Assembly: GCA_917880885.1 (NCBI GenBank)
Contig: OU862919.1
Location: forward strand, 53,171,058-53,235,057
DNA length: 64,000 nt
From: Limnephilus marmoratus
Taxonomy: Eukaryota; Arthropoda; Insecta; Trichoptera; Limnephilidae
Direction: 5' to 3'
Shown here piece after piece: positions 1 to 9,390 of the stretch (position 1 is its first letter; each line of letters begins with the position of its first letter). The notes beneath the pieces were generated by a model, which saw only the letters and a program-made list of their open reading frames with translations, searched no databases and was not told the DNA's origin. A program made the translations under genes and the position numbers.

Positions 1-400
1 AGAATTAAGGCTCTTGACTCGCAATCCGAAGATCGCGGGATCGAATCCCGGCGTGGGCAAATAAATTTTATTTATTTAATTTGTGTTATTTCACAATTAA
101 TTCATTTAAAATAATGAATAGTATATTTGTGCCACGTTACAGAGTGGAAGATACTATCAATATCGCCTTGGTGTAAGACCACCATTCAGAATTGAAAAGT
201 TGCTTGAAATGGCTTAAGCCGTGTTTGTGTGACCAGATCTGTATAGCCAGGTACTTCCCTACCTTCATCTTCCCAGTAACCTTCCCCTCCACCCACACTA
301 CCTTCAGCCTCACAATATACCCCAATTGGGGATGCCACAGTCTCACTATCTCCTGACGGGAGCAGATGGAACTCTTGTGAAGTATTCATATAAAAAAAAA
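1..400 (+). mobile_element. SINE1 copy (tRNA-derived), 5' end cut by the window
   Basis: The window opens inside a tRNA-like head: bases 1-60 contain a B-box-like GATCGAATCCC flanked by a short T-arm. The body (about 130-390) has the same segments as copies near 20.0 kb, 52.5 kb (minus) and 57.1 kb: a GGAAGATACT block, a TCGCCTTGGTGTAAGACC block, and a tail with CTCACAATATACCCCAATTG. The copy ends in an A-run at about 391-400. The last segment folds as CTCC/GGAG. It is non-coding; short reading frames across it are chance. Confidence 0.7.
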
Positions 401-589
401 ACTGAAAAAAATCGCAAAGTATGCTCCGAAAATTGTTCTGAAAAAATAAATGTTGTTCTGTACTTTAACATATTAATTAAAGGTTTGAAAAATTCACAGT
501 GTATATTTTTTGCCTAATTATAATCGTTTTTTTAACATCAGCGCGTTCCCTCTAACATTCGTATTTACATCGGTTACCTCGAGAGGTTA

Positions 590-772
590 TCTCGGTTCCC
601 TCGAGAGTGTTTTCTCTTGGGGTAAAAATAATCTCGTTGAATTTAATGTTTCAAAGACCCAATCTTGTCTGATTACGTCTAAAAGGGATCGAAATGAAAA
701 TCTAGTCTCAACGGAAGCAATCTTCAGAACAGGCCCTCCATTGATATGCTTGGTGTAACCCTAAGTGACCAG
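590..772 (+). pseudogene. LINE A copy 1, 5' part (RT palm/thumb), split by Harbinger
   Basis: This translates to a non-LTR RT segment with the Jockey-type block WGKNNLVEFN...SKTQSCLI, then, after a frameshift, SIDMLGVTLSDQ. The copy stops abruptly at 772. The next LINE bases, as seen in the uninterrupted copy at 44,570, continue at 6,191, after the Harbinger element. The copy is 5'-truncated at about 590; upstream bases do not match a LINE I can name. It is an inactive fragment. Confidence 0.75.
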
Positions 773-790
773 GAGGGCGATTCCGGTTCT
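773..790 (+). repeat. Harbinger left terminal inverted repeat
   Basis: Bases 773-790 match the reverse complement of 6173-6190 at 17 of 18 positions. A second copy of the core, GCGATTCCCGTTCTCTC, lies just inside at about 846-862. Confidence 0.88.
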
Positions 791-1250
791 ACTTAAAGAC
801 ACTAATCCTTGCCTTAACTTCAAAATAAGGAATCTTTCGTGAAATGCGATTCCCGTTCTCTCGATGACAGTTGTTATCCTTACATTTTCGAACGTACGGG
901 GCCACGCCCCTAGCGTTCGCTAAGGACACCTCGAAAGCCGTCATTCGCGAAGAATTGACAATTATTTGACAAAGATTAGCGTGCGTCAGTGACGAATATT
1001 GTGAATATTTGCGTAGTTTTAACAAGGGAAAACTTAATATAATCGTAAGTATTGACTGTAAACATACTTAGTGAGTTATTTTTCGCATAATATGCTATTA
1101 AATGATCCGAATTACGTAATTGAGATGTTTTTGAAGTACGCATCCTGCTGAAACCCGTAATGTCAGCCAAAAGTGATTTCAATTCAAATACACTACACGT
1201 TTAGTATGCGAGGATTTCCAGATAAATAATAATAATATGTTGCAGATAAC

Positions 1251-2922
1251 ATGACTGCTGGATTTTTGGCTTTAGATATATTAAATTTGGAGAATGATCC
1301 ACGTTTGGGAAGAATCCCATTTCGAATTCTCAGAGACGCCCAAAATCCTATGGAGATGGCGGACACGGAATTCGTGAATCTTTTCAGGATTACGAAGGAA
1401 ATCAGCCATTTCCTTATAAACAGTCTGCTACCCACCCTACAACCAAAAAGAAGGCATGGATTGTCTGCTCAATCTCAGGTACTTGCTGGCTGCTGCATTT
1501 CATTAACACAAATATATAATCCATCAAAAAGGAGGTACGGTATTAATGGCTGAATTTTTCACAGGTACTTACTGCAGTAAGATTTTATGCGGTGGGCTCG
1601 TACCAGCGTGGTATAGGCCGCGAGTGGGGCTTGGCAGTTAGCCAGTCGTCAGTTAGTCGATGCATTTTCAATGTCTCATCGGCTATCAGCCAACAATTAC
1701 AAAAAACGTGGGTGAAATTTCCCTCGACTGCCGCAGAGAGGCACAAAGCCAGGGAAATATTTGGATCATCAGATAATCCTTTCCCTGGATGTATAGGGGC
1801 AATCGATTGCACCCATATATCTATTGTTGCTCCTGCGGTACAGGAAGATGTATACCTTAATCATCATGGGTATCACTCCTTAAATGTTCAAATGGTGAGC
1901 TCTTAATTTGGATCATTATTTATGTTATTTAATATGCACTAAAAGTCCTACATGATATTATAATAAAAAATTAACAAATTAAAAGTTTTTTGTTTTGTTT
2001 TAAACCACTTTATTTAAAATAAAGTGGTACTTTCAAATATAGTGGTAAAACAAACAAAAAAAATTTCATTTGTATAATGTCAAGCCACAAAGTGTTTGCT
2101 TTCTTCAATAAAAAATTAACATTTCAGATTTGCGATCCGAACATGGTAATTTTAGACGTAGTTGCACGACATCCTGGGACGCGGCATGATAGCCAGATTT
2201 GGGCGAATTCTCCTGCTCGACGAATAATGGAACTCTGGCATGAAAAAGGAGAAAGGAAGACTTGGCTCATAGGTAAAAATAATTCACATGACATCTAGTA
2301 CATAATATATGATTTATTGATAACACTCAAACACACATTTTTGTTTTTAATAATAATTTTCAATATAAACAAGTACACAATATATAATATTTTCTGCTCT
2401 CAACATAGAAAAGGAAACATTATATTCTATTCATAAATATTGATATATTATATTATATTCAATATAAAATAAATTGAAAAATAGATTATTTGAAAGCAAT
2501 TATAACTTATATTAATTTGAATATATTTGTTCTGAACAGGAGATGCGGGCTACCCTTTGGAACCATGGCTGATGACGCCTATTCCAAATTCAGCCATTGA
2601 GAGTGAGAGGCGATATACTGACACACATTGTAAAGCTCGCTCCGCTGTGGAGAGGTGTTTTGGAGTTTTAAAAGGGACTTGGAGATGCCTATCATCCCAG
2701 CGGATTTTAATGTATGAACCCGTACGAGCGAGCCACATTATTATTTCATGCGTCGTGCTGCACAATATGCGGAGAATGAGCAGAGTAAATGAATTAGAAA
2801 ACTATTCTGAAATAGATAATAGGCCATTATCTATTTCAGATGAGTCAGAACTTCCAAGGATACGTCTTGCTGAAGGAAGACGTGTAAGAAGTCAAATTGT
2901 CAATTCACATTTCTTACACTAA
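1251..2922 (+). CDS. Harbinger DDE transposase (HARBI1-like), four exons
   Basis: Proposed exons are 1251-1478, 1565-1894, 2128-2272 and 2540-2922, giving 361 residues, the usual size for HARBI1-like nucleases. All three introns are GT-AG and phases agree (0, 0, 1). The DDE triad is visible: D157 in GAIDCTHI (exon 2), D207 in PGTRHDSQIW (exon 3) and E272 in AVERCFGVLKGTWR (exon 4). Conserved GDAGYPLEPWLMTP sits across the last junction. Known role of the family: nuclear DDE nuclease that cuts and pastes the element, normally imported and guided by the Myb-like partner encoded at 4280-5673. There is no in-frame stop in the spliced product. The 5' start is the first ATG of exon 1; an upstream non-coding exon is possible. 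Intron 1 and exon 2 both begin GTACTT, so alternative splicing there is conceivable. Confidence 0.9.
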
Positions 2923-3454
2923 CAGGTGTCAGATTTCTTTAAATATATTTTTATAACTTTGTTTTGAATTAGGTTTCCCTATATAAAATTGTGTATTTCT
3001 AATGTTGTCTTCCCGGGAATGAGTGTTTTGTTTAACCCGTTGGGAAAATACAGTATAACTCGGAAGAAAACTTGAATTAGAAAATTCATAGCAATACTGC
3101 ATTGTAATTATTATTCCTTATTGTAAAATGTTAACCATATAACATATGTAGGCGCAAATTATCCAAATTTAAAATGGACTGAACACACAAGTATCTAAAT
3201 AATACAATGAAAATAAGTCTCTGTGAGAATTAGAATTGACGAAATCTTCAATAATCTCTGTTAAGAGTTGTGTCAATCAAACAACTTTGTTCTAAAATAA
3301 TATTTTCATTTATCCCACTCATTTAAAAATCATAACACAATAATAACATACAAAACTCAAATAAAAAATTGAATACAGAACGTAGAGATCTAAAATAGAA
3401 AACAAAAACAACTCAACGGCACTAAAGTAATACTACATAATATAATATATTCAT
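2923..3454. other. AT-rich 3' flank inside Harbinger
   Basis: This stretch lies between the transposase stop and the nested repeat. It is AT-rich and probably holds the transposase 3' untranslated region. I see no other gene or repeat in it. Confidence 0.4.
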
Positions 3455-4015
3455 AATTTTTTTTATTTTTATTTTAACTTTATGAGTAAAACCTCAAATT
3501 GTAATATTTAATTAAATGAAGACAATATAAGCGAAACTCAATCGAAAATCTGAAAACAGAAAAATCCGAAAAAGATATTGACACATCTGGGACTCGAACC
3601 CAGGACCTCTCGCTTACCGGGCGAACGCGCTAACCACTGCGCCACCGTGTCGATATCCAATTCGGTCACTTTTAACTGTATCATACTTCGACTAAGAACC
3701 ACCCACACTATCTTCATTTTTCTTAACGCATATACTATTGGCTGCTATCTTTATGTGTGATTGCAAGATTCAAACCCGAACTAAATGCTCTCTAGATAGT
3801 GTCTGGATAAATCTTTATCCATTTTATTTAATATGCGACATCAATTGACTTTTCTGCAAGTCTAGGATGAATATTTTTATTTTTATTTTAACTTTATGAG
3901 TAAAACCTCAAATTGTAATATTTAATTAAATGAAGACAATATAAGCGAAACTCAATCGAAAATCTGAAAACAGAAAAATCCGAAAAAGATATTGACACAT
4001 CTGGGACTCGAGTCC
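3455..4015 (-). mobile_element. tRNA-bearing LINE-derived repeat nested in Harbinger
   Basis: Read on the minus strand: half a tRNA-like unit, a tail of about 125 bp (starts AATATCTTTTTC, ends at an ACTCATAAAGTTAAAA block), a body of about 200 bp, a full tRNA-like unit (3651 to 3580), then the tail again. The tRNA-plus-tail unit is therefore a direct repeat flanking the body. The upstream copy breaks inside the T-arm at about 4010, where the palindrome GGACTCGAGTCC occurs. The same arrangement recurs at 14.4, 24.0 and 34.8 kb. Confidence 0.75.
3580..3651 (-). other. tRNA-like unit, Thr(GGT)-type, not a functional tRNA
   Basis: The 72-nt cloverleaf has an acceptor starting GACACGG, D-arm GCGC/GCGC, anticodon stem TTCGC/GCGAG and T-arm CTGGG/CCCAG with TTCGAGT loop. 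The anticodon would be GGT, but position 33 is C, not the invariant U, and the unit is embedded in a dispersed repeat. A-box and B-box are intact, so RNA polymerase III transcription is plausible. Confidence 0.7.
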
Positions 4016-4160
4016 TTCTCTTTCTCTCTCTTCCCTCTCTCTCCTCTCTTCTCTTTCTCTCTCTTCCCTCTCTCTCCTCTGTTCTCTCTCTCTCTCTTCC
4101 CTCTCTTTCTTCTGTTCGTTCTCTCTCACCCGTTCTCTTTCTATCATCTTATCCTCCATG
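4016..4160. repeat. CT-rich microsatellite
   Basis: Imperfect TCTCTCTTCCCTC-type repeats run right up to the broken T-arm of the nested repeat. Open frames here on either strand are low-complexity artefacts. Confidence 0.85.
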
Positions 4161-4279
4161 TGCATCTTAGTAAAGCTGATGTGTGATTCTGCAAGTTTCT
4201 GTAAGAAAAATTAAAAAAGAATTATTTAAACTTGAAATGTAATCAAGTTAGGTACTAATAGAAATAAGAAGGTCACAAG

Positions 4280-5673
4280 TTACAAATAATATGCAATAGT
4301 AAAGCAAGTTTTCCTCACCGCCATAGCAGTATTCTGCTGTTCCATCAGCTTCTGGAAAGCAGCTCTGGCCTCATTTTGGTCGCCAAATCGAGGTCTCTTT
4401 CTTGGCCTCTGGGTTGAGAATGCTTGGGGAAGGGGAACGGGAAGTCTGTCTACTGTGTGAGGAGTGGTCGGCGGTGAAGGGCTAGCCACAGGGTTCAGGT
4501 ATTCACCCCGCACACCACCACTACCACTCGGAACACACAGAAGTTCCTCAATCTCACCTTCCTGCTGCATCTCAATGATTTCCACTTCCACTGCCTCAAT
4601 CTCACCTTCCTGCTGCATCTCAATGATTTCCACTTCCACTGCCACTGGCACTGGCGCCACTGCCACTGGCACTGGCTCTTCCATCAGTGCAAGAAGGGAT
4701 CTCTGTTAAAGAAATATAAACATATCAATCCTTTTGTCAATAGAATCAATAAATACAACAAATAGAATGTATAAATATGTATCAAACTATTGGCAAATAA
4801 ATGTTTATTATTATTTCGAATTGTATCTTAAGAAATTTCTTTATGTTTGATAACACATATAATGTAAACTAGCAAAACCGTGAGCGTGGGTACGGGCCTT
4901 TATAGATTGATAAAAATACGTACGTCATCATTCGGAAGGTTGTCGGGCACATCGAGTCCTTCGACAGACACTCTGCCCATCACGCCAAGAATTTTCTGTT
5001 CCAACTCGGTTAAGACCGTCCTCTCTGACGTATTGCCGGTCTGCAGGCGTTCTCTCCGCATTTTGGCAAACTTGCTTCTGATGTTAGATTTTAATGTGGT
5101 CCACACCTGAAACGAATATTTAATTATAGTACGCAAATTGAATACACTACAACATTGACATAAACTATTTAAAGTTGACAGAAAAACTTACTTTTTGCCA
5201 TTGATGGGTGGTTTTTTGCGGACCCGCATTATTTAATGTGAAGACAAGATTTCTCCAAAATGCGGAGAGATTTTCTTTGCCATGTAGACCGACAAAGCGA
5301 TTTGCAGCAAATAGTGGCTGTGCTGCCATTGCATCGGCCAGCAGCGAGTATTGGATCGCCGTAGTTCTGGCCGATCGCGAAACCTTATTTACATTCAAAC
5401 TGAAACAGAATTTTCCCACAATTAACGACACATAATATAACTATACACTTTCCTTAGGTTTAACACACAATAACGTAGACAAAATATAATAAAATAAGAA
5501 CTGTCTTGCATTTTACATCGTTATAAATATGTATGTTGTCAAAACGTACCTAACCTAAAAAAACTACAATCGTTTAAATAAACAGACCGTTGTTAATTCC
5601 GTTTAACTCTGGGGTGAAATGCATTTAAATAGTATTTATATGCTTTTAATTATATAGTATTTACTTACCTCAT
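4280..5673 (-). CDS. Harbinger Myb/zeste-like DNA-binding partner, four exons
   Basis: Proposed exons on the minus strand are 5673-5669, 5399-5192, 5106-4924 and 4702-4280, giving 272 residues. The first coding exon is only ATGAG before a GTAAGT donor. The acceptor TTTCAG at 5405-5400 restores a frame beginning MSLNVNKVS. Residues about 10-95 form the regulatory-protein-zeste type Myb/SANT-like domain, with FVGLHGKEN, W, and KTTHQWQKVWTTLKSN. Residues 133 onward are acidic and Pro-rich, with a 16-residue tandem duplication (VEIIEMQQEGEIE). Residues about 230-265 hold a basic stretch (RPRKRPRFGDQ) and a helical end. Known role: the Myb-like protein binds element ends and imports the transposase. 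The C-terminal end could differ, because a GTGAGG donor lies near 4317. All introns are GT-AG with compatible phases. Confidence 0.82.
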
Positions 5674-6172
5674 TGTGTCAACTGATAACTAGCAGATAAA
5701 CAGACTCAGTGAACTACTATAAAAACAGACTGACGGACTGACAACTGGCGGTTGGTTCGCGCGTAAATGTGACATATTAACAAGTGTGAACGTATAACAA
5801 AGTCGTTTCTATCTAGTGAGGTAGGTACCTTTTTACGAAACGTAAATCTTAGTTAAACGGCTTATTTATGTTGTTTAAAAATAAAATAAGATGTTATTAA
5901 AGTGCATTATAATATAAAGTAATTGTTTTAAATAGTTTCGGTTAAAAACCTTGCGTCATTTGATTATTTTCGATCTTTCTGTATTTTGTCTCAATCTCTT
6001 AACAACCCTTAACCACGGTTGTTCAGGATTTTTTACAAAGTCTCTTGAAACTCGCCGCTGTAAGGATCGTGAATCGCTCTAAACGTACAAATGGGTGTTA
6101 CAAGCTAAAGATACATTTCCGTCGCAAGGGACAGTAGCGTTAAGCAAATGCAAGCGCTTAGAATAAGGAGAA
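5674..6172. promoter_or_regulatory. Harbinger right subterminal region, upstream of the Myb-like gene
   Basis: This holds the 5' flank of the minus-strand gene and the right subterminal region. A GCGATTC core (as GAATCGC) lies near 6070 and again in the terminal repeat. No coding sequence is visible. Confidence 0.4.
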
Positions 6173-6190
6173 AGAACGGGAATCGCCCTC
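6173..6190 (-). repeat. Harbinger right terminal inverted repeat
   Basis: This is the complement of the left end with one mismatch. The following CAG (6191-6193) repeats 770-772. Confidence 0.88.
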
Positions 6191-6840
6191 CAGCTCAGGT
6201 ATGGGGGCTCCATCGAAGCCAGAGTAAAGTTAGCCTCCCAAAAACTGGGCGTACTGTACAGGGCCCGCAGATACTTCAATAGTACACAACTGCTAACCTT
6301 GTACAAATCACAAGTACGCCCCACGGTTGAATTTGGCAGCCATCTCTGGTCTGGAGCTCCAAAATACCTGAAAAATACCCTCGACTCAGTGCAGAAACGG
6401 GCGCTCCGTTTGATAGATTCTCCCATCTTAACAGACGGATTACAATCTTTAGAGCACAGGCGTCGGGTGGGAATGCTATCCTTGTTCTACCGGTATTACA
6501 ATGGAAGATGCTCCGAGGAACTAGCATCATTGATCCCTTCGGCACCGATGCATAGTCGGGAAACACGCCAAACGCGTGCCCAACATTTGTACACGGTTGA
6601 CATTTGTCACATGAGAACGGGTCGTTTCTTCGAGTCGTTCTTGTGTTCAACAGCTCGGCTGTGGAATGATTTGCCGGCCTCTGTATTTCCTCCTTCCTAC
6701 AACATGGGTTTCTTCAAGACCAATGTTCATTCCTTCCTCTCCTCAAAAAGACCCTCCACACAGCATCCCGGATGACATAGGCCCTGAGGGAAATTATTTT
6801 CCTCAGGGCCTCCTGTGTGGAGTTAATGTAAAAAAAAAAA
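6191..6840 (+). pseudogene. LINE A copy 1, 3' part: RT C-terminal domain, 3' UTR, poly(A)
   Basis: Codons resume at RYGGSIEARVKLASQKLGVLYRA and run to a stop near 6773, giving the RT thumb and C-terminal region typical of insect Jockey/I-type LINEs (QVRPTVEFGSHLW, VQKRALRLI, RLWNDLPASVF). The 3' UTR has two nested stems: CTCCACACAG (6754-6763) with CTGTGTGGAG (6813-6822), and GGCCCTGAGGGAAA with TTTTCCTCAGGGCC inside 6780-6810. A poly(A) run starts at about 6830. Joined to 590-772 it makes one 5'-truncated copy interrupted by Harbinger. Confidence 0.85.
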
Positions 6841-7309
6841 ACATATCTCCTTTTCAAACTATCTCCTGCTTCTTTTTGAGCGCTTACTACCGAGCCTTAA
6901 CTCAGATGAACCGACACAAATACGTGATTTTCAATTTCCGGGTTTCGTTTTGTATTATTTACAAATGTAAAAATCTTTTTCAGAATTTTCGTATTTGGCC
7001 GTCATGTTATTAGAGATAAGAGCTTGCGTAAATAAATAAATCTCCATGATGTAAGGAATTATATTTGAGCAGGCTGGCGGCCATCTTGCCTGTCAAGAGT
7101 CTGAGCCTCATACAGACGGTGATGTTAAAACCCTTATGAGAAAACCATTATGCTACGGAGGCCTCCGATAAAAGATTATCTCGGCGGTGGAAGTGATAGG
7201 GAAGCCACTGACAGATCCATCGTGACATCTCCCTTTTCACTTAACCGATGCAATGCAACAGAAAGAGACATTACAGCTGAACTCTCAGTCAGTAGAAGGA
7301 ACTTAATTT
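6841..7309. other. Unassigned intergenic stretch
   Basis: No gene is recognised. The segment 7060-7270 is less AT-rich and may be a remnant of a mobile element, but it has no matching second copy in the window. Confidence 0.3.
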
Positions 7310-7538
7310 CGTTTTCTCGTTTATCTCGCATATATTCAGAGTTTTGAATTTTGTATTAACTTTGCCTTTTTTCCCATCAAATTGGAAAAGGATTTCCGTA
7401 CTGAGTTTATTAGATATTTTTTTACCCCCAACTATAAACAAACATAAATCAATTTTAGAGAGGCAGTTGAAATTGGAAACGACAAATAGTTCTGCAGACA
7501 AAATACATACTACAGCAGCATTGAAAAAATTAAACTGA
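7310..7538 (+). repeat. Inverted repeat arm, partner at 13168-13385
   Basis: The block TATTAACTTTGCC, the block AGAGGCAGTTGAAATTGGAAA and the block CAGCAGCATTGAAAAAAT occur here and in reverse complement at 13168-13385. Identity is moderate, with small indels. The arms enclose the BEL/LINE composite. A short open frame here is not recognisable. Confidence 0.65.
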
Positions 7539-7554
7539 CTAACTTACTACCATA

Positions 7555-7875
7555 ACGCCGTTTCACCGCAGGGGTAGGCAGAGAGGACCGAGTGGACCGC
7601 CAAACAACTCGGTCTTGTCACGCACTCTTTGCCTCACTCACATTCATACATCGTCTCATAGATACTCTTCTATTATTCTGACTTTTGACATGGCCCGACT
7701 TAAGTAACTGATTCACTTGATCGTGCCATATCTTCCTCGGGCGTCCTCGACTTTTTTTTACCATTCTCAGTTGCGTCATATGTTATTCTTACACTACTTT
7801 CTTCGTTCATTTTCCCTACGTGCCCAAACCATTTGAGGGTCCCTTTCTTAATCTTACTCATTACTAGAGACATTG
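7555..7875 (-). pseudogene. LINE RT C-terminal remnant (RTE/R4-like)
   Basis: Minus-strand fragments read LKWFGHVGKMNEE and, in other frames, GKKKRGRPRKIWHDQVNQLL-like sequence, then GRQRGP-rich text. The pattern W-x-GHV followed by GRPRK-W is the C-terminal end of RTE/R4-like LINE polyproteins. It is broken by frameshifts. Confidence 0.5.
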
Positions 7876-8010
7876 ATTCATAGCATTAACGATATTTTTG
7901 CGAATTAAAGCGATAAATGGTGTTGTCGCGTTACGTTAGAACGTTAGATACGTTAGAACGCGAAATAGGTTGTCTTAACCCAAATAAGAGAGAGTTGTCG
8001 GAAGAGTTAT

Positions 8011-8490
8011 ATGAAACTAGCATCTCATATGCTGAACCGTCAAGACAACAGCACTAATTTATTTCTTGAGCACGCAGGTAAAATGTTCAATCCTGCGAAC
8101 GAAGGTCAGAATATCCAGCGATCAGACGCTATTCTTTTATCAAGAAGTAGGCTTGCACTAACATTCAAATCTGTTGACAGAAAATTCCTGGAAGGTAACA
8201 GCTATTTTCAAAGACAGCTTTTAGAGCAAGCTAGGGATGGAGTCACTGTAGACATAATTCAGCTACTCTTAGCTGTAAAAATTGTTCAGAGAGAATTTGC
8301 TGAGGCAGCTCTAATGACCGTGTGGGCCCCTGAAAATAGTGCTGACGCAGAAAGATTTTTTAGTCGCTACAATCTTGTATTGACAGATGGATAAACAAAC
8401 ATGACACAATCTACTGTAAAAACATATGTCATGTTGAGTTTCAATCAACAATACAACAAACAAGTTTCAAGTGATTTTGCTAATTTAATT
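8011..8490 (+). pseudogene. hAT-like transposase C-terminal fragment
   Basis: A 127-residue frame (8011-8394) ends with APENSADAERFFSRYNLVLTD, which fits the hAT dimerisation region (consensus roughly S-A-x-x-E-R-x-F-S). After the stop, a different frame continues NMTQSTVKTYVMLSFNQQYN, as expected past a frameshift. No zinc finger or RNase H-like core is present upstream. The assignment rests on short motifs only; it could be a domesticated or unknown gene fragment. Confidence 0.4.
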
Positions 8491-8562
8491 GTTTTTTCCC
8501 TCTTGCCAACTCCCATTCCTTGACGTTATCCTATTTAGCTATAAACGCAAAATTAAAGCCAT

Positions 8563-8697
8563 TGTAACAGACGTCTTGATGCATGAGATCTTGTTTACGT
8601 GAAACTTTTGCAGCTGGTCGCCACACCTGTATTATTGTCTATCAGAGAACATGAAAAACTGCAAGTGTTATTTAAAAACCAAAATACCTCGCATAAT
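8563..8697 (+). repeat. BEL/Pao LTR fragment (5' end)
   Basis: Starts TGTAACAGACGTC and matches the LTR at 12255 for about 135 bases, except for a 40-base gap after AGAGAACA. It stops at 8697, where LINE ORF1 sequence begins without a gap. Confidence 0.75.
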
Positions 8698-9249
8698 CCT
8701 GCCACACTTGGCATACGAGTAACGGGTATGCGTGAACTTAAAAGTGGTGGGGTGATAATCCACGCTAGCACTTCTGCTGAAGCGACGAAATTGGCAAATA
8801 CTCCAGCTCTATCCGAAGCCGGTCTAAAAGCAACGATCGCCCCAAATCACCTCCCTCGTATTGCTATACATGACCTCCCTCAAAATATTTCGTTGGAAGA
8901 TATTATCTCGGCGATTCATCATCAATCTTCCAACGACACCGGTCTCTCATTAGAAAATTTAAAAGAAAGCATATCTTTCTCTCATAAATCGGGCCCTCGC
9001 ACTGGTAACTGCATCCACATTTTTAGAGTCCCTTCATCTATTCGTCACTCTCTAATATCCATTACAAAACTTGCCATTGACTGGCAGCTACACCGTGTAA
9101 GAGACTGGGTAGATAGCCTGAAATGTGGCCACTGTCAATTATATGGCCACATAGCTTCCAAGTGCCAAGCAGACTTACCCACCTGTGCCCACTGTGCCAA
9201 AGTTGGTCACGACCGTGATGCCTGCCCCAAAAAGGAGAAATCTCCATAA
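8698..9249 (+). pseudogene. LINE ORF1 (Gag-like) with two CCHC zinc knuckles
   Basis: The frame is open from the adjoining LTR fragment (ATG at 8599) to 9249, but LINE sequence proper starts at about 8698. It begins with a putative RRM-like segment (IAIHDLPQNISLEDIISAI) and ends with two CX2CX4HX4C knuckles: CGHCQLYGHIASKC and CAHCAKVGHDRDAC. This order is typical of ORF1 proteins of I/Jockey-type LINEs, which bind the element RNA. The N-terminus is lost and replaced by LTR-encoded residues. The endonuclease remnant of ORF2 follows at 9391. Confidence 0.75.
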
Positions 9250-9390
9250 TGTGCCACCTGCACTTTCTTCAGAAAAACGGCTTCCCACAAAACTGGAGCT
9301 CAAGAATGCCCTGCCCGCCAAGCTGCTGAGAGACGTGAACTATCTAGGATAATTTTTTAGGTTGAACCTGAAGAATCGTTCTATGAATAA

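Larger units (their letters stand above)
773..6190. mobile_element. Complete PIF/Harbinger DNA transposon with two genes
   Basis: The ends are inverted repeats of 18 bp with one mismatch: GAGGGCGATTCCGGTTCT at 773-790 and the complement of GAGGGCGATTCCCGTTCT at 6173-6190. The trinucleotide CAG is duplicated at 770-772 and 6191-6193. Removing 773-6193 restores LINE A sequence as it occurs at about 44,565-44,580. Harbinger elements make 3-bp duplications, and CWG is a known target in some lineages. Inside are a spliced DDE transposase (plus strand) and a spliced Myb/zeste-like protein (minus strand) in convergent order. A tRNA-bearing repeat is nested at 3455-4015. All key residues are present, so the element may be autonomous. 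Confidence 0.9.

Noticed and set aside
1499..1553. Exon 1 of the Harbinger transposase reading on to the stop at 1553
   Set aside because: The conserved continuation VLTAVRFYAVGSYQ starts at 1565 behind an AG acceptor, and 1479 is a GT donor in phase.
3580..3651. Host tRNA gene
   Set aside because: The unit lacks U33, sits inside a dispersed repeat and recurs with other anticodons at 14.8, 24.2 and 34.9 kb.
3926..4186. Charged or Ser/Phe/Leu-rich proteins
   Set aside because: They are translations of the CT microsatellite.
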